A stretch of 64,000 bases of DNA from Adiantum capillus-veneris (taxonomy: Eukaryota; Streptophyta; Polypodiopsida; Polypodiales; Pteridaceae). The stretch lies in NCBI GenBank assembly GCA_014529385.2, contig CM043963.1:80117412-80181411 (forward strand), read 5' to 3'. Positions 12,751-23,738 of the stretch are shown piece by piece (the stretch's first letter is position 1; the number at the start of each line of letters is the position of its first letter). The notes beneath the pieces are model-generated. The model did no database searches and was not told the DNA's origin. It was given only the letters and a program-made list of their open reading frames with translations. The position numbers and the translations under genes were made by a program.

Positions 12751-13197
12751 CCTGAAGTCGTGGGTTCTTGGGTTCTTAAGTTCACGAGGAACTTGGGTTC
12801 TTGCGGGTCTTGGGTTCTTGAGGGTCTTGAGGCTCTTGAGGTTTTCTTTTGCTTGCAAACCGTGTTTGAGAAGGATCTTCTCTTCACCCGAGTTCTACTA
12901 CTTACAGTCCCCCAGAGTTTCTGCGGGCGCACCCCTTGGCGGCCTTGCGCTCACACCAAGGTTGCTTTTTCCCACCTCACGTCGAGTGCCCGGCCGCTAA
13001 GTGCACGGTCCGCTCTCAATAAGTGAAAAGAGACACAAGGGGAGGCTGGACAAGCCCTTCTTTCCTGGGATTCCTGTCACTCTTCAAAAAACACGATTAG
13101 GAATCGACACGCCCAAGCGAACTTGGGTTCGTGCGACCGCAACAAGCAAAAAAAATTCTTGTGGTTCTTTCCTTGAGTGATACAAAACACTGCCAAA

Positions 13198-13209
13198 GTT
13201 GTGATACCA
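13198..13209 (-). promoter_or_regulatory. Degenerate primer binding site of copy 2
   Basis: The minus strand reads TGGTATCACAAC, matching the first eight bases of the standard site. It lies one base from the 5' LTR edge. Confidence 0.7.
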
Positions 13210-13210
13210 A

Positions 13211-14430
13211 TGTTAGGTGTAGCGGAATGATTGTTTGCGCTTTGCTCAAGATGAGTGCTCCGAACTGTGCTCAAGGTTTCTTTTGTCCTTATGGAAGGTA
13301 GAGCCTTCCGTTCTTAATGAGAGAATGCTATGATCACAAACAAAGTGAATGGATATTGTGCGTGCAAGTGTATGAGACTGAGAGATAGAGAGAGAAGAGA
13401 GATACGACACCAGAGACGTTGTAAAACCCTCCTCCGAAGGCCCCACTCTCGTCGGCGAGAGTGGTCTACTTATGATTGCACAATGTGGTACAAATGGAAT
13501 GCATGAGACTGATGCAAGTCTAAGCTATGTCGACGATGACGACGGTGATGACGAAGTCGACCTAAGGGCTGACATCTGCAATCTTTCTACTGCTGTCTTA
13601 AAACGCTATGGGCTGAAATCTGCGATTAGTCCAAAACGCTGATTTGGGAGGCTGTTTTCTGTGGTCCTTTGACGTTGAAAACCTGCAGGTTTAGGGCTGA
13701 AAACTGAGGTTCTTCATGGCTGAAAACTGATGATCTTTACGGGGCTGAATCTGCTACTTCTTGTGGGCTGAATCTGCAAGTCTTCTATTGCTGAAATCCA
13801 AAACGCTAGAGACTGAGGTTGACCAAAAACGCTAGCTGATCTTGCATTTCCAAAAACGCTGGGCATGTGAAAAACGCCAGGCATGTAATGGTCTTTCCGA
13901 CGACGATCTGATGCAAAAAACGCCAAGGGCTTGGCTTTTCGGCGATGAATGCTGTTGAAAACGCTAGGGATAGGAATCTGCTGCTTGGAGAAAACGCCAA
14001 GGCTTGGAGGGAATCCGCCAAGGTTCTGCTGAGAAGTTGCCTGTTGAGCAAGGTGCTCCTGCTGCCTCTTCTGCCAAATAGTACTAGCTCTAGTTTGCTT
14101 ATATACAAACTTAGCAAAATTGTCCTACCTACTTTTGTTGGGAAGTCACTTAAATTAATAAGTGAAAAATGTCAAAAATAGGAAACATAGGCTAAATGCA
14201 CTGGAAAAATCCCCTAATTGATTCTAATGGATTCTGATGGGAATACTGATGATCATGCTGTGTGCAACTAGAGGATATGCATCTATGCTAAGTGACTGGG
14301 CATGCACGGTCTACGAATAGACTCACAAAAAGTGCCAGATCACTTCTTATCTAGACTGACTGGACTGATTGAACCCTTGTCGTGCTGTAGCTTGTCCACG
14401 GACACATAGGGTTGGATGTGTCACGTGACA
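13211..14430 (-). repeat. 5' LTR of copy 2
   Basis: 1220 bases, TG...CA ends, partner of 9935-11153. Confidence 0.92.
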
Positions 14431-14435
14431 AGCAG
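14431..14435. repeat. Target duplication AGCAG, right
   Basis: Pairs with 9930-9934. Confidence 0.9.
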
Positions 14436-15246
14436 AGCCCAAAAGTTGAAAATCAAAAGCTTTTAAAATAAAGCAGAAGAGGTTTCTGTCTCTCAAGCTC
14501 TCTCTCTTGAGCCAAAAATAAAGCAAGAGCCTCTCTCTCTAGTTGCGTAGCAAAATAAAGCAAGAACTGCCCAAAAGCTACGCTGTAAACAGTGCCACGT
14601 CAACATGTACAGAATTCCGTGAAAAGCGCCGCAATTTTTGGCCTGTCCGTATGAAACTTGCCACATCAGCAATTCATGTCTCCGGGGGCTGTCCATGCAG
14701 GAGGTTTGTGTGTACCGTGCAGCCACGTTACCAGATTGTGACATCAACCAACGCATAGACGTCCCTTGGGGCGAGCTCTTCACCTCTTGTCACATGCACA
14801 TGACTCTGTGTGCCATGTGGACATGCTTCATCGACTTTTTGTACATATCTCTAGATAGAAGTGTCTAGAATCCTAGGAGGATTAGTATCGGCAATTTTGT
14901 GAGCCTGTTCGCAGGACCAGCATGTCCGAACGAGTCCATTAGATTAGGTTTTCCAATTTTGGAACCCTCTTGCATAAATGGTTTGTACAAATGTTTTGAC
15001 AAATGTCGTTACACACACACACACACACACATCATGTAGGCTTGGGAACATAGACAAGCATTAACCTCTTACTCAACAAGTCTTTCTACACTAAAATACA
15101 GTGGGCATATTCCTTGCGTCAATCGAATTCCCGGGTCGGCAAATGTGTGACAGTTTCACTCCAAAACCTCGCCCTCGTCAAGTTTATTAATAAGTCATTT
15201 TATTATTTATTTTTTAAAACTTTGACTGAAGTTTTTCCCTACCTAA
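14436..15246. other. Remains of two diverged LTRs, with a (CA)n run
   Basis: 14450-14700 resembles, in reverse, the LTR at 33363 (the parts around ttttggcattgc and gatgtggca). 14880-14940 (gcaattttgtgagcctgttcgcagg) resembles the beginning of the MVITRSG LTR near 53395. (CA)n lies at 15011-15031. The second remnant seems to continue at 20752 beyond the Copia insertion. Confidence 0.5.
15242..15246. repeat. Target duplication CCTAA, left
   Basis: Same five bases as 20747-20751. Confidence 0.9.
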
Positions 15247-15503
15247 TGATGAGCGCGCGGCGGTGTGTGCAAGTGAAAGAGCGCGCGAGGAAGTGCAGTG
15301 TGTGTGCAGAGAGGGGAGGCGAAGGCCAGCAGGAGAGGAAGCGCTAGCAGAAGAGAGAGGGCTCACGTTTTTGGGAAAAACTCAATAAGTGAGTTTTGGG
15401 TTTTCCCACTTTTATTATAAGTGACCTTTAAAAAATGTGTCCAGGTTCATAGACAAAGTATAAAAATGTACAAAAAGGGGTTATTTAGGCCTTTAACCCA
15501 ACA
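15247..15503 (-). repeat. 3' LTR of Copia element
   Basis: 257 bases, read TGTTGGG... on the minus strand. It lacks a segment of about 20 bases (near 20673-20693) present in the other LTR. Confidence 0.92.
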
Positions 15504-15514
15504 ACCTCCCACTT
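15504..15514 (-). promoter_or_regulatory. Polypurine tract
   Basis: The minus strand reads AAGTGGGAGGT immediately before the 3' LTR, the plus-strand priming site. Confidence 0.8.
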
Positions 15515-15538
15515 AAAGGCATAAATGGCGCCTTTAAG

Positions 15539-17410
15539 CTACGTGACTCCCACCATCTCTATGCATAGATGATGTTGTGCTTTGGGTAAGCACTTAGTGA
15601 GAGCATCGGCTGGATTTTGTGATGTATGGACCTTAACCATTGTAATAAGGCCATCCTCAAGCACTTCTCGTATGAAGTGATACCGCACATCAATATGCTT
15701 TGTGCGTGCATGAAACATGGCGTTCTTTGCTAGACATATGGCACTCTGGCTATCACAACCAAGCATAGGTGCCTTGGCAGGCAAACCAAACTCACTGCAT
15801 AGGCGTGCTAACCAAATAGCTTCTTTGAAAGCCTCAGTGGCTGAAATATATTCAGCCTCTGTCATAGACAATGCAACAATCTTTTGCAATCTAGAACACC
15901 ATGAAACAGCACCTCCTGCAAGAGTAAATACATAGCCACTTGTGGATTTCCGTGTATCCACATCACTAGCCATGTCAGAGTCACAAAATCCCTTCAACTC
16001 CATTGGTCCTTTACCATAGCAGAGGCATTTGTTTTTAGTCCCTTTCAAGTACCTCATAATGGACTTCACTGCATCCCAATGCAACCTGCTTGGATTAGCC
16101 ATAAACCGGCTCACAACTCCCACTGCATGGGCTATGTCAGGCCTAGTAGCAACCATAGCATACATAAGTGAACCACAAGCTGAAGCATAAGGCACACTTT
16201 GCATGTCATTGGCTTCTTCCTTTGACTTGGGACAATCATCCTTGGAGATTTTAACATATGGCTGTAATGGCACACCAAGAGGCTTTGCTTTAGCCATGTT
16301 AAATCTGTCCAGCACCTTTTCAATGTACTTTTCTTGCGACAAATACAATAGGCGCTTGTCTCTTTGCCGTGTAACACGCACTCCAAGTATATGTTCAGCT
16401 GTCCCAAGGTCTTTCATTGAAAACGCAGATTTCAGCTGCCCTTTAAGAGCATCAACAGTGCTTCTTTTCTTTGCAGCTATCAACATATCGTCTACATAGA
16501 GCACAAGAATGATAGGGCTGCCATCCTCATCATGTTTGGTATACAAACAATGGTCTGCATGGCTTCTTTTGTAACCATGTTTAAGCATGAAGAGATTAAA
16601 CTTCTTGTACCACTGTCTACATGATTGTTTCAGCCCATACAAGCTTCTATTGAGCATACATACCAAATGTTTCTTGCCAGGGATAACAAAACCCTCGGGT
16701 TGCTTCATGTAAAGCTTTTCTTCCACATCACCATGCAAGAAAGCGGTATGTACATCCATTTGGTCCATTTCCAAGTCAAGAGCAGCCACAATGGCAAACA
16801 ATACACGCAAAGTGGTCATCTTCACAACAGGAGAGAACACTTCCTGAAAGTCTATGCCCTTGGTTTGAACATATCCCTTTGCAACAAGCCTTGCCTTATA
16901 CTTGGGTTTTGCATCAACAGTCTTGATTTTATACACCCATTTGTTAGGAATAGCCTTCCTTCCTTTGGGCAATTCACCAAATCCCAAGTATGATTAGCAT
17001 GCAAAGCTTTAATCTCTTCCTGCATAGCAAGCTCCTACTTGTCGCTGTGCTCACGTCTTTGCCTCTTTATACGTAAGAGGCTCTCCCTCATCTGTCAACA
17101 TAATGTAATGCAAAGAGGGGTCATATCGACTCATAGGCCATCTTTGATGAGTAGACCGCCTCACCCAATGATCCACATTATCCGGCAATGGGTTTACATT
17201 AGGTGGCACTACAAAATCATCAACAATGGGCTGCTGTACATCATTTTCAGCATTGTTTCTTGGCTGCAAATGCCCTTCAGGAGCCTCAATTTGCTGTCCA
17301 ACATCATCTGGCTCAAACACCACTGGATCATCTACATTTTCAGCCATTCGTGGTGCATCCTGAGGGTCAAATATAGGCCTAATAAGTGGCTGGTCATGCT
17401 GAAATTTCAC
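15539..17410 (-). pseudogene. Copia integrase C-terminus, reverse transcriptase and RNase H
   Basis: From 16987 down the frame is open for 482 codons. KYKARLVAKGY and MDVHTAFLHGDVEE mark the RT start, SLYGLKQ and LYVDDML (catalytic Asp pair) the core, and SYLGVRV-like and GYVFTLAGGAVSW the RT-RNase H junction. The region ends with KHIDVRYHFIRE, all standard for Tnt1-like Copia. 17410-17051 is the spacer between integrase and RT. Around 17050 a frame change and a TAG, and near 16985 a one-base loss, separate the two parts. The stop is at 15539-15541, next to the polypurine tract. Confidence 0.9.
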
Positions 17411-17473
17411 CCTTTTATGGTCATTCTTTGAGGCACAATTGTTTTGAAGCAGCCTTGCCTCATTAAAAACATC

Positions 17474-19702
17474 TCAGCTGCGTATAACCCTTTTGAGCTG
17501 AGGTAACCAAATTCTGTAACCCATTTCGCCTTCTTCACCATATCCCATGAAGAGGCCTTTAATGGACTTCGCATCTAGTTTACTCCTCAACTCAGGTCTA
17601 ACATGCACAAAAGCTTCGCAACCAAAAATGCGTAAGTGATCGTATGAAGCAGGCTTGCCAGACCAAACCTCTTCAGGGATGTCACCTTTCAAAGACACGT
17701 GAGGGGATCGATTGCATATATGCACTGCAGTTTTCAAAGCTTCTTCCCAAAATCCATGAGAGAGATTAGCTGTGGACAGCATGCATCTCACCCTCTCACA
17801 AAGTGTCCTATTGAATCTTTCAGCCACACCATTAGAAGAGGGGCTGTATGGCACAATAAGCTCCCTCTTAATGCCCAAATTTTCACAAAACTTGTTAAAT
17901 TCAGCACTTGTGTACTCCCCCCCATTGTTTGTACGCAAGCATTTTAGCTTTCTACCTGTTTGGGTGGTCACAAATGCATGAAATCTCTTAAACGCAACAA
18001 AAATTTTCCTAGAATGATCATCAACAAAGGAGACAAAATAACATGCACCACCCATAGACTTAGTAGGCATGCTACATATATCAGAATGTACAAGATCAAG
18101 CACACAAGATTTACGAGAGACACCAGAGTAATAAGAACGCTTTACTTGCTTGCCATATTGACATTCATTACAAAAATCAAGCTTTGTGCCTTTAGCATCA
18201 AGCTTGTTCAAAGTACAAAGCTTAGAAAGGCCCTTTTGGCTCATATGGCCAAGCCTCTTGTGCCACAACTCCATGTGAGAGTTAATTTCAGCCAATGCAA
18301 TAAACTTGCCCAACACGGCCTTTCCATGCATGCAGTAAAGTGTCCCTTTCTTTGTGCCCTTTACAATCAGCCTTGAGCCTTTGGTCATTTTCCATGACCC
18401 TCTCTCAAACAAGATGCTGTAACCATGCATATCCATCTGACCAACAGAAAGCAGACTCTTCTTGATTCCCGGCACATATCGAACATCATGCAAGACAAGC
18501 TCATTTGTGCCATCTATGGAGAGATGCACAGTGCCAATACCCTCAATGGAACATGCATGATTATTTCCAAGGTATACATGGCCACGCTTGCCTGCATCAA
18601 AAGTAGAGAAACACTCCTTGATAGGAGTCACATGAAATGAAGCACCGGAATCAACAATCCAAGTCTGGGACAATGCATCATTGACAGTCAACAAAGCATC
18701 AATAAGATCACTCTTAGTAATCTGCATGTCCTGTGAATGAACATTTAGAGAGGCATCAAAGTCATAAGCATCATCATCTGACAAAGTGGCACACAATATG
18801 TCCTCTACATTTGACAGCTCCTCAATCACAACACTAGAAGCCACATTGGCCTTCTCTTTGTCCTTTGAGCTATCTTGTGCATCTGTCTTGACTTCGTTCT
18901 TCTCTTTCTTTTTGTCTCCACCATTCTTTTTCCTTTCTAGCTCAGCTTTATAGTACCTGCAATCGGGTTTCTTGTGACCCTTCCTACCACATTGATAGCA
19001 AGTCACATCACCCTTGCCTTTGCTTGCATTTCCCCTTTCTTGACTCTTACTCTTACTCCTTTGTGCATAAGCATTCTTCTTTTCTGTCCTGCCTCTAACC
19101 ATGTTGGCAGAGCTGCCTCCCTCTCCACTTGCTTTCCTCCTGATTTCTTCATTCAAGATAGAATCCCTAACACCATCAAAGGTCAAATTGGGGTTATTGG
19201 ACAACGAAACCACCAAAGTTTCCCACGACTCAGGTAAGGTCATAAGCAAGAAGATAGCTTTTAGCTTATCATCAAAAGGGGGCAAGCCAGAATCCTGAAA
19301 CTGCGACAAAGTACCTGCGAACAATGACAAGTGCTCTGCCGCGCTCTTGGACTTATCTAGTTGCATGCCGATAAGTTTTCACATCAAGTTCACCTGGTTG
19401 ACAGGCGTTGTATTTTCATACATTCCCTTTAACTTCTCCCACACATCAAAAGCAGTCGTGAGACCTTTCACATCAATGACGGTCTCATCGGTCATGGCCA
19501 TTTTAATGTATGTAACGGCCTTCCTGTTCATGCTAACCCATGCTTCATCCGTCATATTCTGTGGCTTCACCTGTTCAAGTGCCCCTTCGCAATCCTTAAG
19601 AAATAGGATTCCCTGAATCCTGTCTTTCCAAAGATCAAAACGTGTGCCATCGAACCTCTTAATCTCGAAGAGGTTCTTCACATCCGAAGAAGATGAGGCC
19701 AT
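17474..19702 (-). pseudogene. Copia Gag, protease and integrase
   Basis: ATG at 19702 begins MASSSSDVKNLFEIKRFDG, a typical Copia Gag start. A single TGA at 19376-19378 interrupts an otherwise open frame to 17474, where another TGA follows. After the Gag domain comes a zinc knuckle CYQCGRKGHKKPDC (about 18995-18954), protease WIVDSGASFHVTP (about 18665), the pre-integrase HKRLGHMSQKGL, then the integrase core with CNECQYGK, DLVHSDIC, FVDDHSRK and SPSSNGVAERFNRT. The catalytic Asp-Asp-Glu positions appear present. Both stops are at positions where CGA to TGA is a simple explanation. Confidence 0.9.
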
Positions 19703-20457
19703 AGTTGCATGAAATAAGAGGGATAATACGCTGAATTTTTGAGCAAAATGCGCAAAAATCGGAGTATAGCCTCACAGAGATGTGCACTACAGCTCCAAAT
19801 GGTCACAGGAGCAATTTGGGGCAAAATAAGTCGATTTGGGCACAGATTTCAATTTCTAAAATTTATGCGCAGGAAATTTCAGCGAGCGAATTTGTGCTCG
19901 AAAACAACAAATTTAGTTGTTTTTAGCCTCAGAAGACATACATAAGGCTAATACACAGCCTTTAGAAGCATGTAAGCACAAAAGCCCCAATTTGTAGCAT
20001 CAAAATTGCATGAAATTGAGCCACAAATGGTCGTACATAGACAAAATTTATCAAACGTGCGTAGATTGCATCAATTTGCACTTTCCCCAATGTAATCGCA
20101 CCATAAAAACACTTGCAAAAACCTGTGTAAATCTGAAATTTGCTTAAAATACGCGTTTTAGAGCTTGTTTTAGGGCTTGATTTTCGGCAATTTCAGGGTT
20201 TTCGGGTAGAGGGGACTTAGCAAAAGTATTCCCACACCTTCATACACTATTTGCAAAACCTGTATTTTCGCTGTTATAACCTGTAATTTCCTATTTTTGA
20301 CCTAATTTCAGCCTGTTTTAGGTCAATTTGGGTTGCTGGGAGCTCTCTGGTGTCTGGGGACGAGTCCTTTGGCGACGAAATTGCAAAATCTCGCAATAAA
20401 GTTGCCCTTCTTGGCTGAAATTCAGCGTTTGCAGGTTTGGAGGCAAACCCTAATCGG
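19703..20457 (-). other. Copia untranslated leader
   Basis: About 750 bases between primer site and Gag start, with no supported gene on either strand. Confidence 0.7.
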
Positions 20458-20469
20458 GCTCTGATACCA
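20458..20469 (-). promoter_or_regulatory. Primer binding site of Copia element
   Basis: TGGTATCAGAGC on the minus strand, two bases from the 5' LTR. Confidence 0.9.
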
Positions 20470-20471
20470 GT

Positions 20472-20746
20472 TGATGAGCGCGTGGCGGTGTGTGCAAGTG
20501 AAAGAGCACGCGAGGAAGTGCAGTGTGTGCAGAGAGGGGAGGCCAAGGCCAGCAGGAGAGGAAGCGCTAGTAGAAGAGAGAGGGCTCACGTTTTTGGAGA
20601 AAACTCAATAATTGAGTTTTGGGTTTTCCCACTTTTATTATAAGTGACCTTTAAAAAATGTGTCCAGGTTCAATATGAACCTATATTGAACGTGGACAAA
20701 GTATAAAAATGTACAAAAAGGGGTCATTTAGGCATTTAACCCACCA
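20472..20746 (-). repeat. 5' LTR of Copia element
   Basis: 275 bases. It holds a small inverted repeat (ttcaatatgaacctatattgaa, about 20671-20692) that is missing from the 3' LTR. Confidence 0.92.
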
Positions 20747-20751
20747 CCTAA
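20747..20751. repeat. Target duplication CCTAA, right
   Basis: Pairs with 15242-15246. Confidence 0.9.
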
Positions 20752-21306
20752 GCAGTGTTCTTTCCTATAAAAGGAGTAGAAGGCCTAGTGTTTTCCATTA
20801 GTTGGAGGAGCTCTTGGAATCAGCCTTGGCGTTTTGCATTTGCAGCCCTAGCATCGTAGATCAGCCCTAGCGTTTCTGCAATTGCAGATCAGCTTGGCAT
20901 TTTGGCCTCACATCGAGAGCATCAGCCCGGATCAGCAAATGAGCCCAGTGTTTTCAGTTTTCAGCCCCTTTTCTCGCCGGAAGTGCCTTGAATCTGATGA
21001 CTCTAGCCTCTCCATCGCAGTTTGGACCTTCGACAACCCATTGAGCTTCTTCTTCGCCAATCCCTCGCCGCATCGAGTGCTCCCATTGATGTCCATATTT
21101 TGCTCCATCTCCATCAGCGTTTTCAGCCCTGCTTCACGCGTAAGATGTGCTACGTTTTTGCAGCCATATCTGCATTTTTACAGCCAGTCTTCAATCCTTC
21201 ATTCCTCACGTCGGGAGTGCAAACAGCCTCAGATCTACCCCTTGGTGGCCATCAGCAATCCCGCATAGAGACGGATTCAAAGGTTTATCAAATCGGCCCC
21301 GGAGGT
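20752..21306 (+). repeat. Diverged LTR related to the MVITRSG family
   Basis: A TATA-like ctataaaagg (about 20764) is followed by degenerate units with the core cctagcgtttt, as in the MVITRSG LTRs. It continues the LTR remnant that stops at 15246, the Copia element having split it. Confidence 0.55.
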
Positions 21307-21685
21307 CATAGTGACAACCCGAAACCGAAATGGCAAAAACGAAAATAGGAAAACCGGAGTTTCAGAGTTTCGATCGAGGTAGAAACGGTTAAGAAACAAG
21401 ATTTTTTAATTTATTTACAACACTAATATAATACTTAAAGCAAGAAGCCTAGAAAGATAAGCAAATGATTATATTCTATAGAACTTCAGAATTTATATGA
21501 CAAAAACTAAGAAGCTTCAACCTACGGTCTACCAATGACCACTTTGAACTTTGTTGGAGGTCTGCAACTTTTTTGGGGAATTTTTTTTTTTCACTCAAGA
21601 AACTCCACTTCCTCCGGTCCGAAACTCTCAAGAAATGGAACGGAGTTTCTTGGGACAAGAAACACCGTTTCTTGTCACTACTACG
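21307..21685. mobile_element. hAT-like MITE 1
   Basis: 379 bases with ends CATAGTGACAA and (complement) CGTAGTAGTGACAA, flanked by CCGGAGGT at 21299-21306 and 21686-21693. An 8-base duplication with CA-type ends fits the hAT superfamily. It has no coding capacity and is rich in cgaaac and gaaact motifs like the element at 51319-51817. Confidence 0.8.
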
Positions 21686-21819
21686 CCGGAGGTGCTTCAT
21701 TTTGAAGAGTTACCCCGCAGAGAATTTCCCATTCGAGTCAGTAGAGTCTGTGTTGAGGTATTGCATGTGTGTACATTCCATTTACGCAATCAAAAGCAAA
21801 TACCACATTGGCAACGGTG

Positions 21820-23155
21820 TGGGGGGCCCTTGAGAGGGTTGGTTGGACCCATTGTCATTCTCCTCTTCTCTCTCTTTCTCCCCCACTACACATCTTTACC
21901 TCTCTCATTCTCTCTCTACAAAGAAATAAAAGGAACCATCATTCGTGCTAAGTAGTACACATTCAAGCAAAGAAAGACGTAAAGATTTGTAGAAGTGTTA
22001 AGTCTAGATATTCACCATTTCAATTCTGTTGCACCTGACATGCGTATCAGAGCTTTGTGATTTTGCACTAATGCGCTAATCTTTGATTTTTTTTTTCTCT
22101 CTAGTGTTTGAGTGTGTGTTGTAGCATTTTGCCCACGGTCGCTTCTCTCACTCAAGCAACTGCAGGACCTGCCATTGCGCATAGGACCGTGCACCTTGAG
22201 CGTAGGAAATGCAAACATTGTGTACCGGGGGTTACAGTTCTGGTGCACCTGCGAGAGGGTGTGCGCGCTCGACCACCTCGACATAAGGAAATCCTCGTAT
22301 GGATATTTGCAGCCATAAATTCTTCGAGACATGACCGATCGCATCATTGAAGACATGCACTGGGAACATGAAGATGATTGCGAGTATCAGGATTTGTTAG
22401 TGGCCTATGATGACAAAGGAAGGCGCCATCTAGATCAGCCTATTAGCTTTGGAGTCTTGCATTGTTTGAACAACCATCTCTCCCATCTGCTTGGAGAATT
22501 CCATCATTTCAAAATAGGCATTGCATCGTCATTGATATGTACACATCTTTGGCAACATGTCGGGTCCACACCATCTGTATCTTCTTAAAAATCGGTGGCC
22601 AGCCTTTGCAGTGGTTGCCTTCAATGGTCCTTTTGTGGTACATCCCAATTGCCTAGCTAAAGAGATCAATTGTGGTGCCTTCATGCTTTCAATGGCTTTA
22701 CCTTCCTTTTCAAGTATCTCTCGAATTTGGGCTCTTCTCACTTCATTGTGGTGGCTTTTATCACTTGTTCGGTCCAATTTGTCTTCAATGATAGTTTCTG
22801 CTTTCTTATATTTTGTAGGAGGAATTCTTCTTGTAAAGAACACCTTGGCTGACCAAGCATCATTTTGATGCTTCCAATAATCTTTGATTTCTTTATATTC
22901 ACTATCATTTGTCAATGCAGGCCGTCCATAACGATTAGAAGCAATGAAATTGCGCACATCCCTGTATCTTCCGCTGCCACCTTTGACAGTGGGGGGCCCT
23001 TCAGAGGGTTGGTTGGGACCCCATCGGGTGTCTCTCTCTCTCTCTCATTCTCTCTCTACAAAGAAAGTAGCACACATTCAAGCAACGAAAGAAGTAAAGA
23101 TTTATGGAATTGTAAAGTATAGATCTTCATTATTTCAATTCCGTTGCACTTGACA
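21820..23155 (+). mobile_element. Putative short LTR element
   Basis: 21820-22040 and 22990-23155 are direct repeats beginning TGGGGGGCCCTT and ending TTGCACYTGACA. The first has about 55 extra bases. Just after the first is tgcgtatcagagc, close to the usual primer site. No good polypurine tract precedes the second and no target duplication was found, so the outer limits are uncertain. The first repeat could instead be the end of the longer LTR at 20752. Confidence 0.45.
22529..22957 (-). CDS. Unrecognised ORF inside the short LTR element
   Basis: A 142-codon frame opposite to the element direction. Composition is protein-like: charged, with RRAQIREILEKEGKAIES followed by APQLISLARQLGCTTKG, which loosely resembles a SAP-type helix-turn-helix. 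It begins near the right repeat and fades into an unreadable stretch on the left. It may be a captured host fragment or chance. No function is proposed. Confidence 0.3.
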   Translation of the reverse strand: MRNFIASNRYGRPALTNDSEYKEIKDYWKHQNDAWSAKVFFTRRIPPTKYKKAETIIEDKLDRTSDKSHHNEVRRAQIREILEKEGKAIESMKAPQLISLARQLGCTTKGPLKATTAKAGHRFLRRYRWCGPDMLPKMCTYQ

Positions 23156-23423
23156 CCTCTCCAAGTTCGAGCCTTGCCACCCTTGACCAGAATTATTTTT
23201 GCCGAAACAATGGTGCATGGTTGTCAAATCCCCCTCTTCTCCCTGATTAGAGTTTATCTTCTATCCGGTGGTGGCTCCACTATATCAAGGAGCAAATTCG
23301 AGAGTGAGGCTGTTTCGTGGTTGTGCCCGACCGTATTTGAGGTAGACGTACCTTTTCCAGCTGTATGAGCCATGCATGTGCCTGCTTGGTCTGGTAGGCT
23401 GGACCCTTGTTCCTAGGTTTTCC
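23156..23423. other. Sequence without recognisable gene
   Basis: Nothing recognised. Its right end (ctaggttttcc) is the target of the next element. Confidence 0.4.
23419..23423. repeat. Target duplication TTTCC, left
   Basis: Same as 28372-28376, which only fits if everything from 25077 to 28250 was inserted into the 3' LTR later. Confidence 0.85.
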
Positions 23424-23619
23424 TGTTAGAGTTTTGGCATCTCAAGTGAACTGCCCAATGCGATCCCATTATTTAGTTTGGCTTTTAGGTATTTATTTTA
23501 CTTATTTGTCAAAATCTAAGTCTGGGTAGGGTAATTTACTGAGGTTGTTATATAAGCTTCCCCTTGCCTCCATTGTATACAAATTTAGTTATTCATTGCT
23601 AAGGTTGATTGGTTCAGGA

Positions 23620-23682
<63 letters not shown>

Positions 23683-23726
23683 TCACTCCCCTTGGTCTCT
23701 ACGCTTCCGCATCGTGGGCTTTGACA
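23424..23726 (+). repeat. 5' LTR containing (CT)n
   Basis: TGTTAGAGTTTTGG to CTTTGACA. It includes (CT)n at 23632-23668 directly followed by a (CG)n run to 23681. It has the uninterrupted layout against which the split 3' LTR is read. Confidence 0.9.
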
Positions 23727-23738
23727 TGGTATCAGAGC
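23727..23738 (+). promoter_or_regulatory. Primer binding site
   Basis: TGGTATCAGAGC directly adjoining the LTR end. Confidence 0.88.

Larger units (their letters stand above)
9935..14430 (-). mobile_element. MVITRSG-family LTR retrotransposon, copy 2, complete
   Basis: The 4496-base element is flanked on both sides by AGCAG (9930-9934 and 14431-14435), a 5-base target duplication that proves insertion as a unit. Order on the minus strand: 5' LTR (13211-14430), primer site (13198-13209), leader, ORF (12750 down to 11165), purine tract (11154-11164), 3' LTR (9935-11153). It carries one gene and no pol. Confidence 0.93.
15247..20746 (-). mobile_element. Complete Copia retrotransposon with target duplication
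   Basis: The 5500-base element is bounded by CCTAA at 15242-15246 and 20747-20751. It has short LTRs, a primer site next to the 5' LTR, a polypurine tract next to the 3' LTR, and one Gag-protease-integrase-RT-RNase H coding region in Copia order. It is inactive: the coding region has two in-frame stops and frame changes near 17050 and 16985. Confidence 0.94.

Noticed and set aside
12380-13000. Plus-strand open frame of 206 codons
   Set aside because: It lies opposite the N-terminus and leader of MVITRSG copy 2, has low-complexity Leu/Ser composition and is not kept in copies 1 and 3.
22041-22053. tgcgtatcagagc as a functional primer site
   Set aside because: Kept only as support for a possible LTR edge. 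It differs from the standard site in its first bases and lacks a matching polypurine tract.
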